A stretch of DNA of 64,000 nt, taken from positions 1 through 64,000 of the forward strand of contig CAZAEW010000013.1 of assembly GCA_964484065.1 (NCBI GenBank). The letters run 5' to 3'. The stretch's first letter is position 1; each line of letters opens with the position of its first letter. Shown in pieces: positions 52,961 to 61,304 of this stretch. The DNA is from JAEVLT01 sp964484065 (GTDB lineage: Bacteria > Bacillota > Bacilli > Bacillales > Cytobacillaceae). Position numbers and translations under genes: made by a program. The notes under the pieces were generated by a model, which was not told the DNA's origin, made no database searches, and saw nothing but the letters and a program-made list of their open reading frames with translations.

Positions 52961-53563
52961 ATGAAGAAAAATAGACCGAAGTACATGCAGATCATAGATG
53001 CAGCAGTTATCGCCATAGCAGAAAACGGCTATCATCAGGCGCAAGTGTCAAAAATCGCCAAACAAGCCGGCGTTGCTGACGGGACGATTTATTTATATTT
53101 TAAAAATAAAGAAGATATACTTATTTCTCTATTTAAGGAAAAAATGGGGGATTTTGTTGAACGAATTGAGGGGATGATTGCAGGAAAGACGACAGCAACA
53201 GAGAAATTATTAGTGTTGATAGAAGCCCATTTTTCAATGCTTTCGGATAATCATCATCTCGCAATAGTGACTCAGCTGGAATTGCGGCAATCCAATAAAG
53301 AGCTCCGATTGAAAATCAATGATATCCTGAAAGGCTACTTGAAGGTAATCGATCAGATCATTTTGGAAGGAATCGAAAAAGGCGAATTTGCCAATGAACT
53401 TGATGTCCGGCTGACCCGCCAGATGATTTTTGGAACGATTGATGAAATGGCAACAACGTGGGTCATGAACGAGGAAAAGTATGATTTGAAGGCATTGGCG
53501 AAGCCGGTACACCAAATGTTAATCAAAGGGTGCGGAAGCGGACTGAGCCAGTATGGGGAATAG
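52961..53563 (+). CDS. fadR: TetR-family fatty-acid degradation regulator FadR
   Basis: A 200-residue TetR repressor. The helix-turn-helix is at about 27-46 (QVSKIAKQAGVADGTIYLYF), followed by a helical ligand domain. B. subtilis FadR (YsiA) represses lcfA, fadB, etfAB and other beta-oxidation genes and is released by long-chain acyl-CoA. The ATG at 52961 follows AGGAGAAA; a longer in-frame start would run through the operator. It is 12 bp from fadB. Confidence 0.93.
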   Translation: MKKNRPKYMQIIDAAVIAIAENGYHQAQVSKIAKQAGVADGTIYLYFKNKEDILISLFKEKMGDFVERIEGMIAGKTTATEKLLVLIEAHFSMLSDNHHLAIVTQLELRQSNKELRLKINDILKGYLKVIDQIILEGIEKGEFANELDVRLTRQMIFGTIDEMATTWVMNEEKYDLKALAKPVHQMLIKGCGSGLSQYGE

Positions 53564-53574
53564 GAGGGATTCAA

Positions 53575-54348
53575 ATGGAAAGCTTATTTTGGTCATTTGA
53601 GAATGGGGTCGCTGTCATCACGCTAAAACGGCCTCCCGCAAACGCGCTTTCGACAGGGATGTTAAAGGAATTGGCGGGTGTTCTAGAGGAGATCGAGGCA
53701 AATGATGCGATTAGTGTGGTCGTGATCCATGGGGAAGGCCGCTTTTTTTCAGCAGGAGCAGACATTAAAGAATTTACAACTGTTGAATCGGCAAATGATT
53801 TCACAAAACTCGCGCAGATCGGGCAAGATTTATTCGAGAGGATGGAGAACTTCCCGAAACCAATCATTGCGTCCATTCATGGCGCAGCTCTTGGCGGCGG
53901 CCTTGAATTGGCAATGGCCTGCCATATCCGTCTTGTCAGCGAAAGCGCCAAACTGGGATTGCCTGAGCTTTCGCTTGGACTGGTACCTGGTTTTGGCGGA
54001 TCACAAAGACTTCCAAGATTTGTTGGTGCCGCAAAAGCGGCTGAAATGCTATTCACCTCTGAACCAATATCCGGTACGGAAGCCGTTCAATTCGGCTTAG
54101 CAAACCATGCGTATCCTGAGAATGAGGTTTTTACAAATGCGATCGAAATGGCCAAAAAAATTTCTAAAAAAAGCCCAGTTTCGATTAAAGCAGCGATTGC
54201 ATTGCTTCAATATACAAAGACAAAAGAATTTTATGAAGGAATCCAAAAAGAAGCCGAGCTATTTGGGAAAGTGTTTATGTCGAGCGATGGCAAAGAAGGA
54301 ATCCAAGCGTTTATTGAAAAAAGAGTGCCTCGTTTTATAGGAAAGTAG
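53575..54348 (+). CDS. fadB: Enoyl-CoA hydratase FadB
   Basis: A 257-residue crotonase hydrating 2-enoyl-CoA in beta-oxidation. The oxyanion-hole segments are FFSAGADIKEF and IHGAALGGG; the two catalytic glutamates are E111 (LGGGLELAM) and E131 (LPELSLGL). AGGAGGG precedes the ATG at 53575, 12 bp after fadR. It differs from E. coli FadB, a larger bifunctional enzyme of the same name. Confidence 0.93.
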   Translation: MESLFWSFENGVAVITLKRPPANALSTGMLKELAGVLEEIEANDAISVVVIHGEGRFFSAGADIKEFTTVESANDFTKLAQIGQDLFERMENFPKPIIASIHGAALGGGLELAMACHIRLVSESAKLGLPELSLGLVPGFGGSQRLPRFVGAAKAAEMLFTSEPISGTEAVQFGLANHAYPENEVFTNAIEMAKKISKKSPVSIKAAIALLQYTKTKEFYEGIQKEAELFGKVFMSSDGKEGIQAFIEKRVPRFIGK

Positions 54349-54409
54349 GGAATTTTTTAACTTAAATTAACGGAATATTCAAAAATATAAATAGCTTAGG
54401 AGGGAAACG

Positions 54410-55183
54410 ATGAACATTTTTGTTTTAATGAAGCGAACCTTCGATACAGAAGAAAAAATTACAATTACCGCCGGCAATATTAATGAAGACGGTGCAGAAT
54501 TTATTATCAATCCATATGATGAATATGCAATAGAAGAAGCGATCCAAGTCCGCGATGCTCATGGCGGTGAAGTAACTGTGATTTCTGTTGGAAACGAAGA
54601 AGCAGAAAAACAATTGCGGACAGCTTTGGCGATGGGGGCCGATAAAGCAGTATTAATCAATATTGAGGATGATGTCGAGTTCGGCGACCAATTCACAACC
54701 GCTAAAGTCCTTGCAGCATATTTAGAAGATAAAAAAGCGGATTTAATTATCGGAGGGAACGTCGCCATTGATGGAGCTTCCGGACAGGGTGGTCCGCGTG
54801 TAGCGGAAATGCTTGGTATTCCTTATGTGACTACCATCACAAAACTTGAAATTGATGGGATTAAAGCGACGGTTACCCGGGATGTGGAAGGAGATTCCGA
54901 AGTGATTGAGGTGTCACTTCCGCTCCTCGTTACAGCGCAGCAAGGCTTGAATGAACCGCGCTATCCATCTTTGCCCGGAATAATGAAAGCGAAAAAGAAG
55001 CCGCTTGAGGAGCTTGAACTGGATGATCTCGATCTTGAAGAAGATGAAGTGGAAGCAAAAACGAAAACGATTGAACTTTATCTGCCTCCCAAAAAAGAAG
55101 CGGGAAAAATTCTGACAGGAGAACTGGCTGATCAGGCAAAAGAACTTGTGAGGCTTCTGCATTCTGAAGCGAAAGTCGTTTAA
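54410..55183 (+). CDS. etfB: Electron transfer flavoprotein beta subunit EtfB
   Basis: A 257-residue ETF beta subunit. With EtfA it carries electrons from acyl-CoA dehydrogenases to the membrane quinone pool. The AMP-binding region shows AMGADKAVLI and GNVAIDGASGQGGPRVAEMLG. AGGAGGG precedes the ATG. Between etfB and etfA lies a 186-bp dispersed repeat, unusual because these genes are normally adjacent. Confidence 0.95.
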   Translation: MNIFVLMKRTFDTEEKITITAGNINEDGAEFIINPYDEYAIEEAIQVRDAHGGEVTVISVGNEEAEKQLRTALAMGADKAVLINIEDDVEFGDQFTTAKVLAAYLEDKKADLIIGGNVAIDGASGQGGPRVAEMLGIPYVTTITKLEIDGIKATVTRDVEGDSEVIEVSLPLLVTAQQGLNEPRYPSLPGIMKAKKKPLEELELDDLDLEEDEVEAKTKTIELYLPPKKEAGKILTGELADQAKELVRLLHSEAKVV

Positions 55184-55200
55184 TGGATTTTTTTAATAAG

Positions 55201-55386
55201 TAAAGAAAGTATAAAAGTTTGTACTTTGAGAGTTGTCCAGCTTCACACGAATAAGCTTCGGAAGCGAAGCATCGCACGAAGGAAAAGCCTAGCTTTTTCG
55301 AGGGGCTGAGCACTAAGGGATGCTTCTATGAATATGCATCGCAAGAACAAGCTGTGCTTGTTCTGAAGGCGCTTGCGCTTTTCTTA
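55201..55386 (+). repeat. Dispersed modular repeat, copy 4 (inside the etfB-etfA operon)
   Basis: TAAAGAAAGTATAAAAG starts the unit; TTGTCCAGCTTCACACG, the AAGCTTCGGAAGCGAAGC insert, GGGGCTGAGCACTAAGGG, the AGAACAAGC/GCTTGTTCT hairpin and the terminal GGCGCTTGCGCTTTTCTTA follow. It lacks the long central hairpin of copy 3. It ends 18 bp before etfA, next to its ribosome-binding site. Confidence 0.92.
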
Positions 55387-55404
55387 ATTTGGGAGGGGAA
55401 TTGT

Positions 55405-56382
55405 ATGGCGAGAAAAGTACTCGTATTAGGGGAAGTTCGTGACGGCTCACTCCGCAATGTTTCTTTTGAAGCAATCGCGGCTGCCAAAATCGTGTCAGAA
55501 GGCGGAGAAGTAGTCGGTGTTTTAATTGGGGAATCTGTTGCTGCTCTTGGCAAGGAATTAATCTTTGGAGGCGCAGACCGCGTTGTGGCCGTCGAAAGTG
55601 ACCAATGTAAGCAATATACATCAGATGGCTATGGGCAAGCACTCATGGCCGTTATCGAGAAGGAAAAACCGGAAGGAATTATTGCTGGTCATACGGCTTT
55701 AGGTAAAGACCTTACCCCAAAGATTGCGGCGCGGCTTTCAGCGGGGTTGATCTCGGATGCTACGGGTGTTGAAGAAGCCGGCGGGAATATTGTGTTTACA
55801 AGACCCATCTATTCCGGAAAGGCATTTGAAAAGAAAATTGTCACAGGCGGATTCATTTTTGCAACTATCCGTCCAAACAATATTGCTCCGCTTGAAAAAG
55901 ATGAGACCCGAACCGGCGAGGTAGATTCTCTTTCTGTTGACATCAAGGATTTGCGCACCATTGTGAAAGAAGTCATCAGAAAAGCAAGTGAAGGCGTTGA
56001 TTTATCTGAAGCAAAAGTAATTGTTTCTGGAGGACGAGGGGTTAAAAGTGCTCAGGGATTTGAACCGCTCAAAGCATTGGCAGCTGTTTTGGGAGGAGCT
56101 GTAGGAGCCTCAAGGGGTGCCTGCGATGCGGACTATTGTGATTATTCTTTGCAGATTGGCCAGACTGGCAAAGTCGTGACTCCAGATCTTTATATTGCCT
56201 GCGGTATTTCCGGTGCGATTCAGCATTTAGCTGGAATGTCTAATTCAAAAGTGATCGTGGCCATTAACAAGGATCCGGAAGCGGACATTTTTAAAGTGGC
56301 GGATTACGGGATTGTAGGAGATCTTTTTGAAGTTGTGCCATTGTTAACGGAAGAATTTAAAAAAATAAAGATTCACTCTTGA
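55405..56382 (+). CDS. etfA: Electron transfer flavoprotein alpha subunit EtfA
   Basis: A 325-residue ETF alpha subunit, same length as B. subtilis EtfA. The C-terminal FAD domain has VSGGRGVKSAQGFEPLKALA, GASRGACDADYC, QIGQTGKVVTPDLYIACGISGAIQH split over about 245-290, and NKDPEADIF. The ATG at 55405 follows GGGAGGGG. A longer in-frame reading from 55354 would be encoded by the dispersed repeat and is rejected. Terminated by a GC-rich hairpin. Confidence 0.95.
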   Translation: MARKVLVLGEVRDGSLRNVSFEAIAAAKIVSEGGEVVGVLIGESVAALGKELIFGGADRVVAVESDQCKQYTSDGYGQALMAVIEKEKPEGIIAGHTALGKDLTPKIAARLSAGLISDATGVEEAGGNIVFTRPIYSGKAFEKKIVTGGFIFATIRPNNIAPLEKDETRTGEVDSLSVDIKDLRTIVKEVIRKASEGVDLSEAKVIVSGGRGVKSAQGFEPLKALAAVLGGAVGASRGACDADYCDYSLQIGQTGKVVTPDLYIACGISGAIQHLAGMSNSKVIVAINKDPEADIFKVADYGIVGDLFEVVPLLTEEFKKIKIHS

Positions 56383-56388
56383 TGAACG

Positions 56389-56415
56389 AAAGCGGGCGTT
56401 TCTTTGCCCGCTTTT
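56389..56415 (+). terminator. Terminator of etfBA
   Basis: AAAGCGGGC pairs with GCCCGCTTT over an 8-nt loop, followed by TCC; the T-tract is short. Confidence 0.75.
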
Positions 56416-56531
56416 CCGCATAAAAAGGAAGTTTTTTGGTTATTATTACTTTTGAAACAAAATATTAGCATCAGGCTTCAAACGGTGATATACTTGCGAT
56501 AATCTATAAGTTTTAAATGGGAGGCTTACTA

Positions 56532-56846
56532 ATGGCGATTTCACACGTTACAGACCAAAACTTTACAGCTGAAACAAGCTCCAATCTTGTGCTTGTTGAT
56601 TTCTGGGCACCTTGGTGCGGACCTTGCAAAATGATTGCTCCAGTTCTTGAAGAACTTGACTCCGAATATGGAGATAAAGTAAAAATTGTAAAACTTGATG
56701 TTGATGAAAACCAAGAAACAGCTGCAAAATACGGGGTTATGAGCATCCCGACTTTATTGATTCTTAAAGATGGAGAAGTGGTAGATAAAGTTGTCGGCTT
56801 CCAGCCAAAAGAAGCTCTTGCAGGAGTTTTACAAAAACATTTTTAA
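56532..56846 (+). CDS. trxA: Thioredoxin TrxA
   Basis: A 104-residue classic thioredoxin with active site W28-C29-G30-P31-C32 and cis-Pro in SIPTLLIL. It reduces cytosolic disulfides and supplies ribonucleotide reductase. GGGAGG precedes the ATG at 56532. Monocistronic, with a strong terminator; in B. subtilis trxA is stress-induced, but I do not identify a stress promoter here. Confidence 0.96.
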   Translation: MAISHVTDQNFTAETSSNLVLVDFWAPWCGPCKMIAPVLEELDSEYGDKVKIVKLDVDENQETAAKYGVMSIPTLLILKDGEVVDKVVGFQPKEALAGVLQKHF

Positions 56847-56858
56847 GAAATAACGTAA

Positions 56859-56895
56859 AAAAAACCTTAGTCGATCATCTGACTAAGGTTTTTTT
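56859..56895 (+). terminator. Terminator of trxA
   Basis: AAAAACCTTAGTC pairs with GACTAAGGTTTTT over GATCATCT, with T7. Confidence 0.92.
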
Positions 56896-56986
56896 GCTTT
56901 TCCAGAAAATCATGCTTTTTTTAATTCCGGGTTTGTTTTAAAATTTGAGGGATAGACATTTGCATGAAGCGAGGTGGCCAGATTCC

Positions 56987-58759
56987 ATGAATCAAACGAT
57001 CAAACAAAAGCTGACGCTGCTGCCTGACCAGCCTGGCTGCTACTTGATGAAGGACCGTCAGGGGACAATCATTTATGTCGGCAAAGCGAAAATATTAAAA
57101 AACCGGGTCCGCTCCTATTTTACTGGTTCTCACGACGGAAAAACACTGCGGCTTGTTAACGAAATAGAGGATTTTGAATATATCGTTACATCATCAAATA
57201 TTGAAGCACTTTTACTGGAAATCAATTTAATCAAAAAACACGATCCAAAATACAATATCATGCTGAAGGATGACAAAAGTTATCCTTTCATCAAATTGAC
57301 TGCAGAGCGCCATCCTAAATTGATCATTACCAGAAAAGTGAAGAAGGACAAAGGAAAATATTTCGGACCTTACCCAAACGTCGGGGCGGCAAACGAGACA
57401 AAAAAACTTCTCGACCGAATTTATCCTCTGAGAAAGTGCCAAACCCTGCCTGACCGGGTCTGCTTGTATTATCATTTAGGGCAGTGCCTGGCGCCATGTG
57501 TCAACGCGATCGCCGAAGACCAGTACAAACAAATGACCGATGAAATTACGCGGTTTTTAAACGGCGGATATAAAGAGATTAAAAAGGAACTCACTGAAAA
57601 AATGACTCAAGCTGCTGAAGAGCTTGATTTCGAAAGAGCAAAGGAATACCGCGATAAAATTGCCCATATTGAAACAACAATGGAAAAGCAAAAAATGACG
57701 ATGACCGACTTTACCGACAGAGATGTGTTCGGCTACGCTGTTGATAAAGGGTGGATGTGCGTTCAAGTCTTTTTTGTCCGCCAGGGAAAATTGATTGAAC
57801 GCGACGTCTCGATGTTTCCAATTTACGATGAACCAGAAGACGAAATGTTGACCTATTTGGGGCAGTTTTATTCCAAGACAAACCACTTTAAGCCAAAAGA
57901 AGTGCTGATTCAGGATGAAATCGACTTAAACCTTGCTGAAGAGCTCCTTGAAGTTAAGGTGCTTCAGCCGCAAAAAGGTCAGAAAAAAGAGCTTGTCAAG
58001 CTGGCCATCAAAAACGCGAAAATTGCCTTGACGGAAAAATTTTCTCTCATTGAAAAAGATGAAGAGCGAACGATAAGAGCAGTAGAAAACCTGGGGGAAA
58101 TAATGGGGATATTTACCCCGCACCGGATTGAAGCTTTTGATAACTCCAATATTCAAGGAACAGACCCTGTTTCAGCCTGCGTCGTTTTCATTGATGGTAA
58201 AGCAAATAAACGGGAGTATCGGAAATATAAAATCAAAACAGTCAAAGGCCCGGATGATTATGAGTCGATGCGCGAAGTAGTAAGAAGAAGGTATTCAAGA
58301 GTTTTGAAAGAAAATCTGCCGCTTCCGGATTTAATCATTATTGATGGCGGAAAAGGCCATATTGAAACAGTCAGGGATGTGCTCGAAAATGAACTGGGCC
58401 TGGATATCCCGTTATCAGGCCTTGTAAAGGACGACAAGCACAGGACTTCCAATTTGCTCTTTGGAAATCCGCTCGAAATCGTGCCGCTTGAAAGAAACAG
58501 TCAGGAGTTCTATTTGCTGCAGCGAGTTCAGGATGAGGTTCACCGCTTCGCCATTACATTTCACCGCCAGCTCCGCGGAAAAAATACCTTTTCATCACTG
58601 CTGGATGAAGTTCCAGGCATTGGCGAAAAGCGGAAAAAATTATTGCTGAAAACTTTCGGATCTGTCAAAAAAATGAAGGAAGCAAGCCTTGAGGAAATCA
58701 CGCAGTTGGGAATTCCCATCAATACAGCTAAAGAGTTGCTGGATAAACTTCATAGTTAG
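56987..58759 (+). CDS. uvrC: Excinuclease ABC subunit C UvrC
   Basis: A 590-residue nucleotide-excision repair nuclease making both incisions. GIY-YIG domain at 15-95 (CYLMKDRQG, IIYVGKA), a UVR/UvrB-binding segment (about 195-235, with AAEELDFERAKEYRD), an RNase H-like domain with EAFDNSNIQGT and LIIIDGGKGH, and a C-terminal double HhH with VPGIGEKRKKLLL. The ATG at 56987 follows GAGGTGG. Followed by the lysine riboswitch. Confidence 0.95.
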   Translation: MNQTIKQKLTLLPDQPGCYLMKDRQGTIIYVGKAKILKNRVRSYFTGSHDGKTLRLVNEIEDFEYIVTSSNIEALLLEINLIKKHDPKYNIMLKDDKSYPFIKLTAERHPKLIITRKVKKDKGKYFGPYPNVGAANETKKLLDRIYPLRKCQTLPDRVCLYYHLGQCLAPCVNAIAEDQYKQMTDEITRFLNGGYKEIKKELTEKMTQAAEELDFERAKEYRDKIAHIETTMEKQKMTMTDFTDRDVFGYAVDKGWMCVQVFFVRQGKLIERDVSMFPIYDEPEDEMLTYLGQFYSKTNHFKPKEVLIQDEIDLNLAEELLEVKVLQPQKGQKKELVKLAIKNAKIALTEKFSLIEKDEERTIRAVENLGEIMGIFTPHRIEAFDNSNIQGTDPVSACVVFIDGKANKREYRKYKIKTVKGPDDYESMREVVRRRYSRVLKENLPLPDLIIIDGGKGHIETVRDVLENELGLDIPLSGLVKDDKHRTSNLLFGNPLEIVPLERNSQEFYLLQRVQDEVHRFAITFHRQLRGKNTFSSLLDEVPGIGEKRKKLLLKTFGSVKKMKEASLEEITQLGIPINTAKELLDKLHS

Positions 58760-58762
58760 TGA

Positions 58763-58791
58763 TTGCCAGAAAAAATCCACCATGCTATAAT
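58763..58791 (+). promoter_or_regulatory. SigA-type promoter of lysC
   Basis: TTGCCA (58763-58768) and consensus TATAAT (58786-58791) are separated by 17 bp, immediately after uvrC. Confidence 0.8.
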
Positions 58792-58830
58792 AAATGAAAA
58801 TTTATATTACTATCACTTTATAGTATTAAA

Positions 58831-59075
58831 GTGAAGGTAGAGGTGCGAGCTTCAAGAGTAAAGGCCCGGAGAAGAATGAGCTTCGAGGAAGGGCATTGAA
58901 AGGGGAACTCGCCGAAGTAAAGAAACACTCATCGGTTTCTTTGCTGGTCCTGTATTGAATAAATGCCGGACTGTCAAGACGGGCTGTCTTGGAGAGCTAT
59001 CTCACATTGTATGCGAAACCATTATTTTTTTCGTATTCATTAAGCAATGAGAGACTCATCTCATTGCTTTTTTAT
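58831..59075 (+). ncRNA. Lysine riboswitch (L-box) of lysC
   Basis: The aptamer spans about 58831-59005, with P1 formed by GTGAAGGTAG and CTATCTCAC, and the conserved AGAGGTGCGAGCTTCAAGAG, GAGCTTCGAGGAAGGGCA, GGGGAACTCGCCGAAG and GGACTGTCAAGACGGG segments. A terminator follows at 59042-59075 (AAGCAATGAGA/TCTCATTGCTT then T6). Lysine binding should terminate transcription before lysC. Nothing else is in this 370-bp interval. Confidence 0.96.
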
Positions 59076-59129
59076 TTATGTGGATAACCCCAATGGGACT
59101 GTCAGCATCTAAAGAAAGAAGGGGAAAAC

Positions 59130-60347
59130 GTGGGACTTATCGTTCAAAAATTCGGCGGAACATCCGTCGGAAGTGTAGAAAGAATCTTAAATGTTGCCCA
59201 ATGTGTAAAAGAAGAAAAAGAGCGGGGAAACAATGTTGTTGTCGTTGTCTCGGCTATGGGCAAAACAACAGACAAATTGGTCAGTCTGGCTAAAGAAATA
59301 TCCTCCCAGCCAAGTAAACGGGAAATGGATATGCTTTTAACTACAGGAGAACAAACAACGATTGCTTTATTAGCGATGGCGTTAAAGGAAAAAGGACTTG
59401 AAGCAATATCATTCACAGGCTGGCAGGCAGGAATCTATACAGAGCCAGTACATAGCAACGCTAGAATAACAAAAATCGAAACAGCCGCGATTCAAAAACA
59501 ATTATCTAAAGGCAAAGTTGTTATTGTGGCTGGATTCCAAGGTGTGACCGATAATGGAGAAATTACAACACTAGGACGCGGCGGGTCTGATACAACAGCT
59601 GTTGCCCTTGCTGCAGCGCTTTATGCGGACAAGTGCGATATTTATACTGATGTAACAGGCGTATTTACAACCGACCCGCGCTACGTAAAATCTGCCCGGA
59701 AGTTATTGGATATTTCCTATGACGAAATGCTTGAACTGGCCAACCTGGGAGCCGGGGTGCTTCATCCGAGAGCAGTAGAATTTGCGAAAAATTATCATGT
59801 CAAGCTTGAGGTTCGGTCAAGCATGGAAAAAGTCGAAGGAACAGTCATTAAGGGGGAAGCAACCATGGAGCAAAATCTAATTGTCCGCGGAGTGGCATTT
59901 GAAGATCAAATTACAAAAGTAACCGTTTTAGGCTTAGCCAATTCTTTAAAAGGTCTGTCAACAATTTTTACAACGCTGGCAGAGCATCATATTAATGTGG
60001 ACATCATCATCCAAAGCAAAACCGAGTCAGACATGACCAATCTTTCTTTTTCAATTAAAACCGACGATTTAAACGAGACATTAAATGTATTAGAAGATAA
60101 TAAAGCATTGCTGAATTATGAGCGGATCGAAGCGGAAAACGGACTGGCGAAAGTATCCATAGTCGGTTCAGGAATGGTTTCAAATCCAGGTGTGGCAGCA
60201 AAAATGTTCGAAATCCTGGAATCAAATCAAATTGACATTAAAATGGTAAGCACCTCGGAAATTAAAGTATCAACCGTTATCACTGACAAGCAAATGGTAA
60301 CTGCGGTTGAAACGCTGCATGATGCCTTTGAATTGGGCAATGAATAA
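59130..60347 (+). CDS. lysC: Aspartokinase II LysC (lysine-sensitive)
   Basis: A 405-residue aspartokinase, first step of lysine, threonine, methionine and diaminopimelate synthesis. The kinase domain begins VQKFGGTSVGS and includes TLGRGGSDTTAVALAA and TDVTGVFTTDPR. Two ACT domains occupy about 260-405. GTG start at 59130 with AAGGGG upstream. The gene also encodes a beta subunit from an internal start (59865). Controlled by the lysine riboswitch. Confidence 0.95.
   Translation: MGLIVQKFGGTSVGSVERILNVAQCVKEEKERGNNVVVVVSAMGKTTDKLVSLAKEISSQPSKREMDMLLTTGEQTTIALLAMALKEKGLEAISFTGWQAGIYTEPVHSNARITKIETAAIQKQLSKGKVVIVAGFQGVTDNGEITTLGRGGSDTTAVALAAALYADKCDIYTDVTGVFTTDPRYVKSARKLLDISYDEMLELANLGAGVLHPRAVEFAKNYHVKLEVRSSMEKVEGTVIKGEATMEQNLIVRGVAFEDQITKVTVLGLANSLKGLSTIFTTLAEHHINVDIIIQSKTESDMTNLSFSIKTDDLNETLNVLEDNKALLNYERIEAENGLAKVSIVGSGMVSNPGVAAKMFEILESNQIDIKMVSTSEIKVSTVITDKQMVTAVETLHDAFELGNE
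59865..60347 (+). CDS. lysC: Aspartokinase II beta subunit (in-frame internal start)
   Basis: Codon 246 of lysC is ATG at 59865, preceded by AAGGGGGAAG with good spacing. B. subtilis makes a separate beta subunit from an internal start at the equivalent Met-246. The 160-residue product would comprise the regulatory ACT domains. The site is seen; expression is inferred by homology. Confidence 0.7.
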   Translation: MEQNLIVRGVAFEDQITKVTVLGLANSLKGLSTIFTTLAEHHINVDIIIQSKTESDMTNLSFSIKTDDLNETLNVLEDNKALLNYERIEAENGLAKVSIVGSGMVSNPGVAAKMFEILESNQIDIKMVSTSEIKVSTVITDKQMVTAVETLHDAFELGNE

Positions 60348-60356
60348 TCAAAAATA

Positions 60357-60386
60357 GGAAAAGCCGGGTATTTGTCCGGCTTTTCC
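60357..60386. terminator. Bidirectional terminator between lysC and yslB
   Basis: GGAAAAGCCGG pairs perfectly with CCGGCTTTTCC over an 8-nt loop, between convergent genes. Confidence 0.85.
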
Positions 60387-60836
60387 TCATATTTTATCTT
60401 TTTTATCCCATCTCACTGTAAACGTTACTTTTTGGGATTTTTTGATAGGGTGCTCAAACGTTTCGGCAACAGCTCCTTTTTGAATTTCAATTTGCTGTGC
60501 CAAAAAGCCTGCCTCAAGCTGGAAAAAATGTTCTGCTTTAGATTTAACCCGCGAAATAATTAATGGGCTCATTAATTCAAAATCTATTTCGTCATTTTTT
60601 TCATTTTTTACAGTAAGAGTGCCCCATGATGCTTTAGAAAAAAATTCAATCAGTTCATCAAGATTATTTACTGGGTACTTTCTTGCAAGTCTTTTTCCGG
60701 CCCAGTACAGGATCTCAGGAGTATCTTTTCCAAAAATGTCAGGCAAGAGCACTTCTCTGATTAGCTCATATCCAAAAATTGAGATATTTCTGGATTCCTC
60801 CAAAAGCAGTGATTCGTCCGATACTTTTTCTTTCAT
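60387..60836 (-). CDS. yslB: DUF2507 protein YslB
   Basis: A 149-residue soluble protein matching Bacillus YslB, annotated as DUF2507. It has a helical N-terminus, FGYELIREVLLPDIFG, then WAGKRLARKYP, and a strand-rich C-terminal half with FQLEAGFLAQQIE. The overall look resembles V4R/4VR-type ligand-binding domains, but function is unknown. GAGGGGAG precedes the ATG. Divergent from sdhC. Confidence 0.87.
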   Translation of the reverse strand: MKEKVSDESLLLEESRNISIFGYELIREVLLPDIFGKDTPEILYWAGKRLARKYPVNNLDELIEFFSKASWGTLTVKNEKNDEIDFELMSPLIISRVKSKAEHFFQLEAGFLAQQIEIQKGAVAETFEHPIKKSQKVTFTVRWDKKDKI

Positions 60837-61056
60837 TGGTCTCCCCTCTTTCTATCACTCTATTATATACATACATTGTCTGCATGTTAGAATTTTTTTT
60901 TAGAAAATGAATGATGATTCCTTAGATGAAATCCTTTGATATTCTAAAATAATTATAGCTTTTTGTTCCTTTATATTTTAACGGTTTACTGCAAGAATTA
61001 TCTGTGGAAATAACAGTTTTTATTGGGAATTTCTAGTGCCGGTTGGTATTTATGGA

Positions 61057-61120
61057 AAAAGTGTCGATTTCCTCAAAAAGGGTCCAATCAAAAGTGTCGA
61101 TACAATTCAAAAAGTTTGAT
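61057..61120. promoter_or_regulatory. Direct repeats upstream of the sdh promoter
   Basis: AAAAGTGTCGAT occurs at 61057-61068 and 61090-61101, exactly 33 bp apart (about three helical turns). A diverged copy, AAAAGTTTGAT, is at 61110-61120. They end 30 bp before the -35 box. A regulator-binding array is possible. The remaining yslB-sdhC gap (468 bp) holds only promoters that I can see. Confidence 0.45.
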
Positions 61121-61149
61121 TTTTTTTGTAATATTATGTATACGTTTTC

Positions 61150-61178
61150 TTGACGCTTCTTCCTGATGAGGGTAAAAT
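61150..61178 (+). promoter_or_regulatory. SigA-type promoter of sdhCAB
   Basis: TTGACG (61150-61155) and TAAAAT (61173-61178) are separated by 17 bp. The leader to the sdhC GTG is about 120 nt. Confidence 0.75.
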
Positions 61179-61304
61179 GGAGTTGTCACATAATTGTAAA
61201 AAAGAAGTCTTTACAATTTCACTATGAAGACAGGCTTATCTTAAATGAAAGGGGATCAAACAGAGAAAAGCCTGAAATCATGCAAATCTAAAGGGGGTAA
61301 AATT

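Noticed and set aside
55354..55404. N-terminally extended EtfA
   Set aside because: The extra 17 residues would be encoded by the dispersed repeat, and GGGAGGGG lies right before the ATG at 55405.
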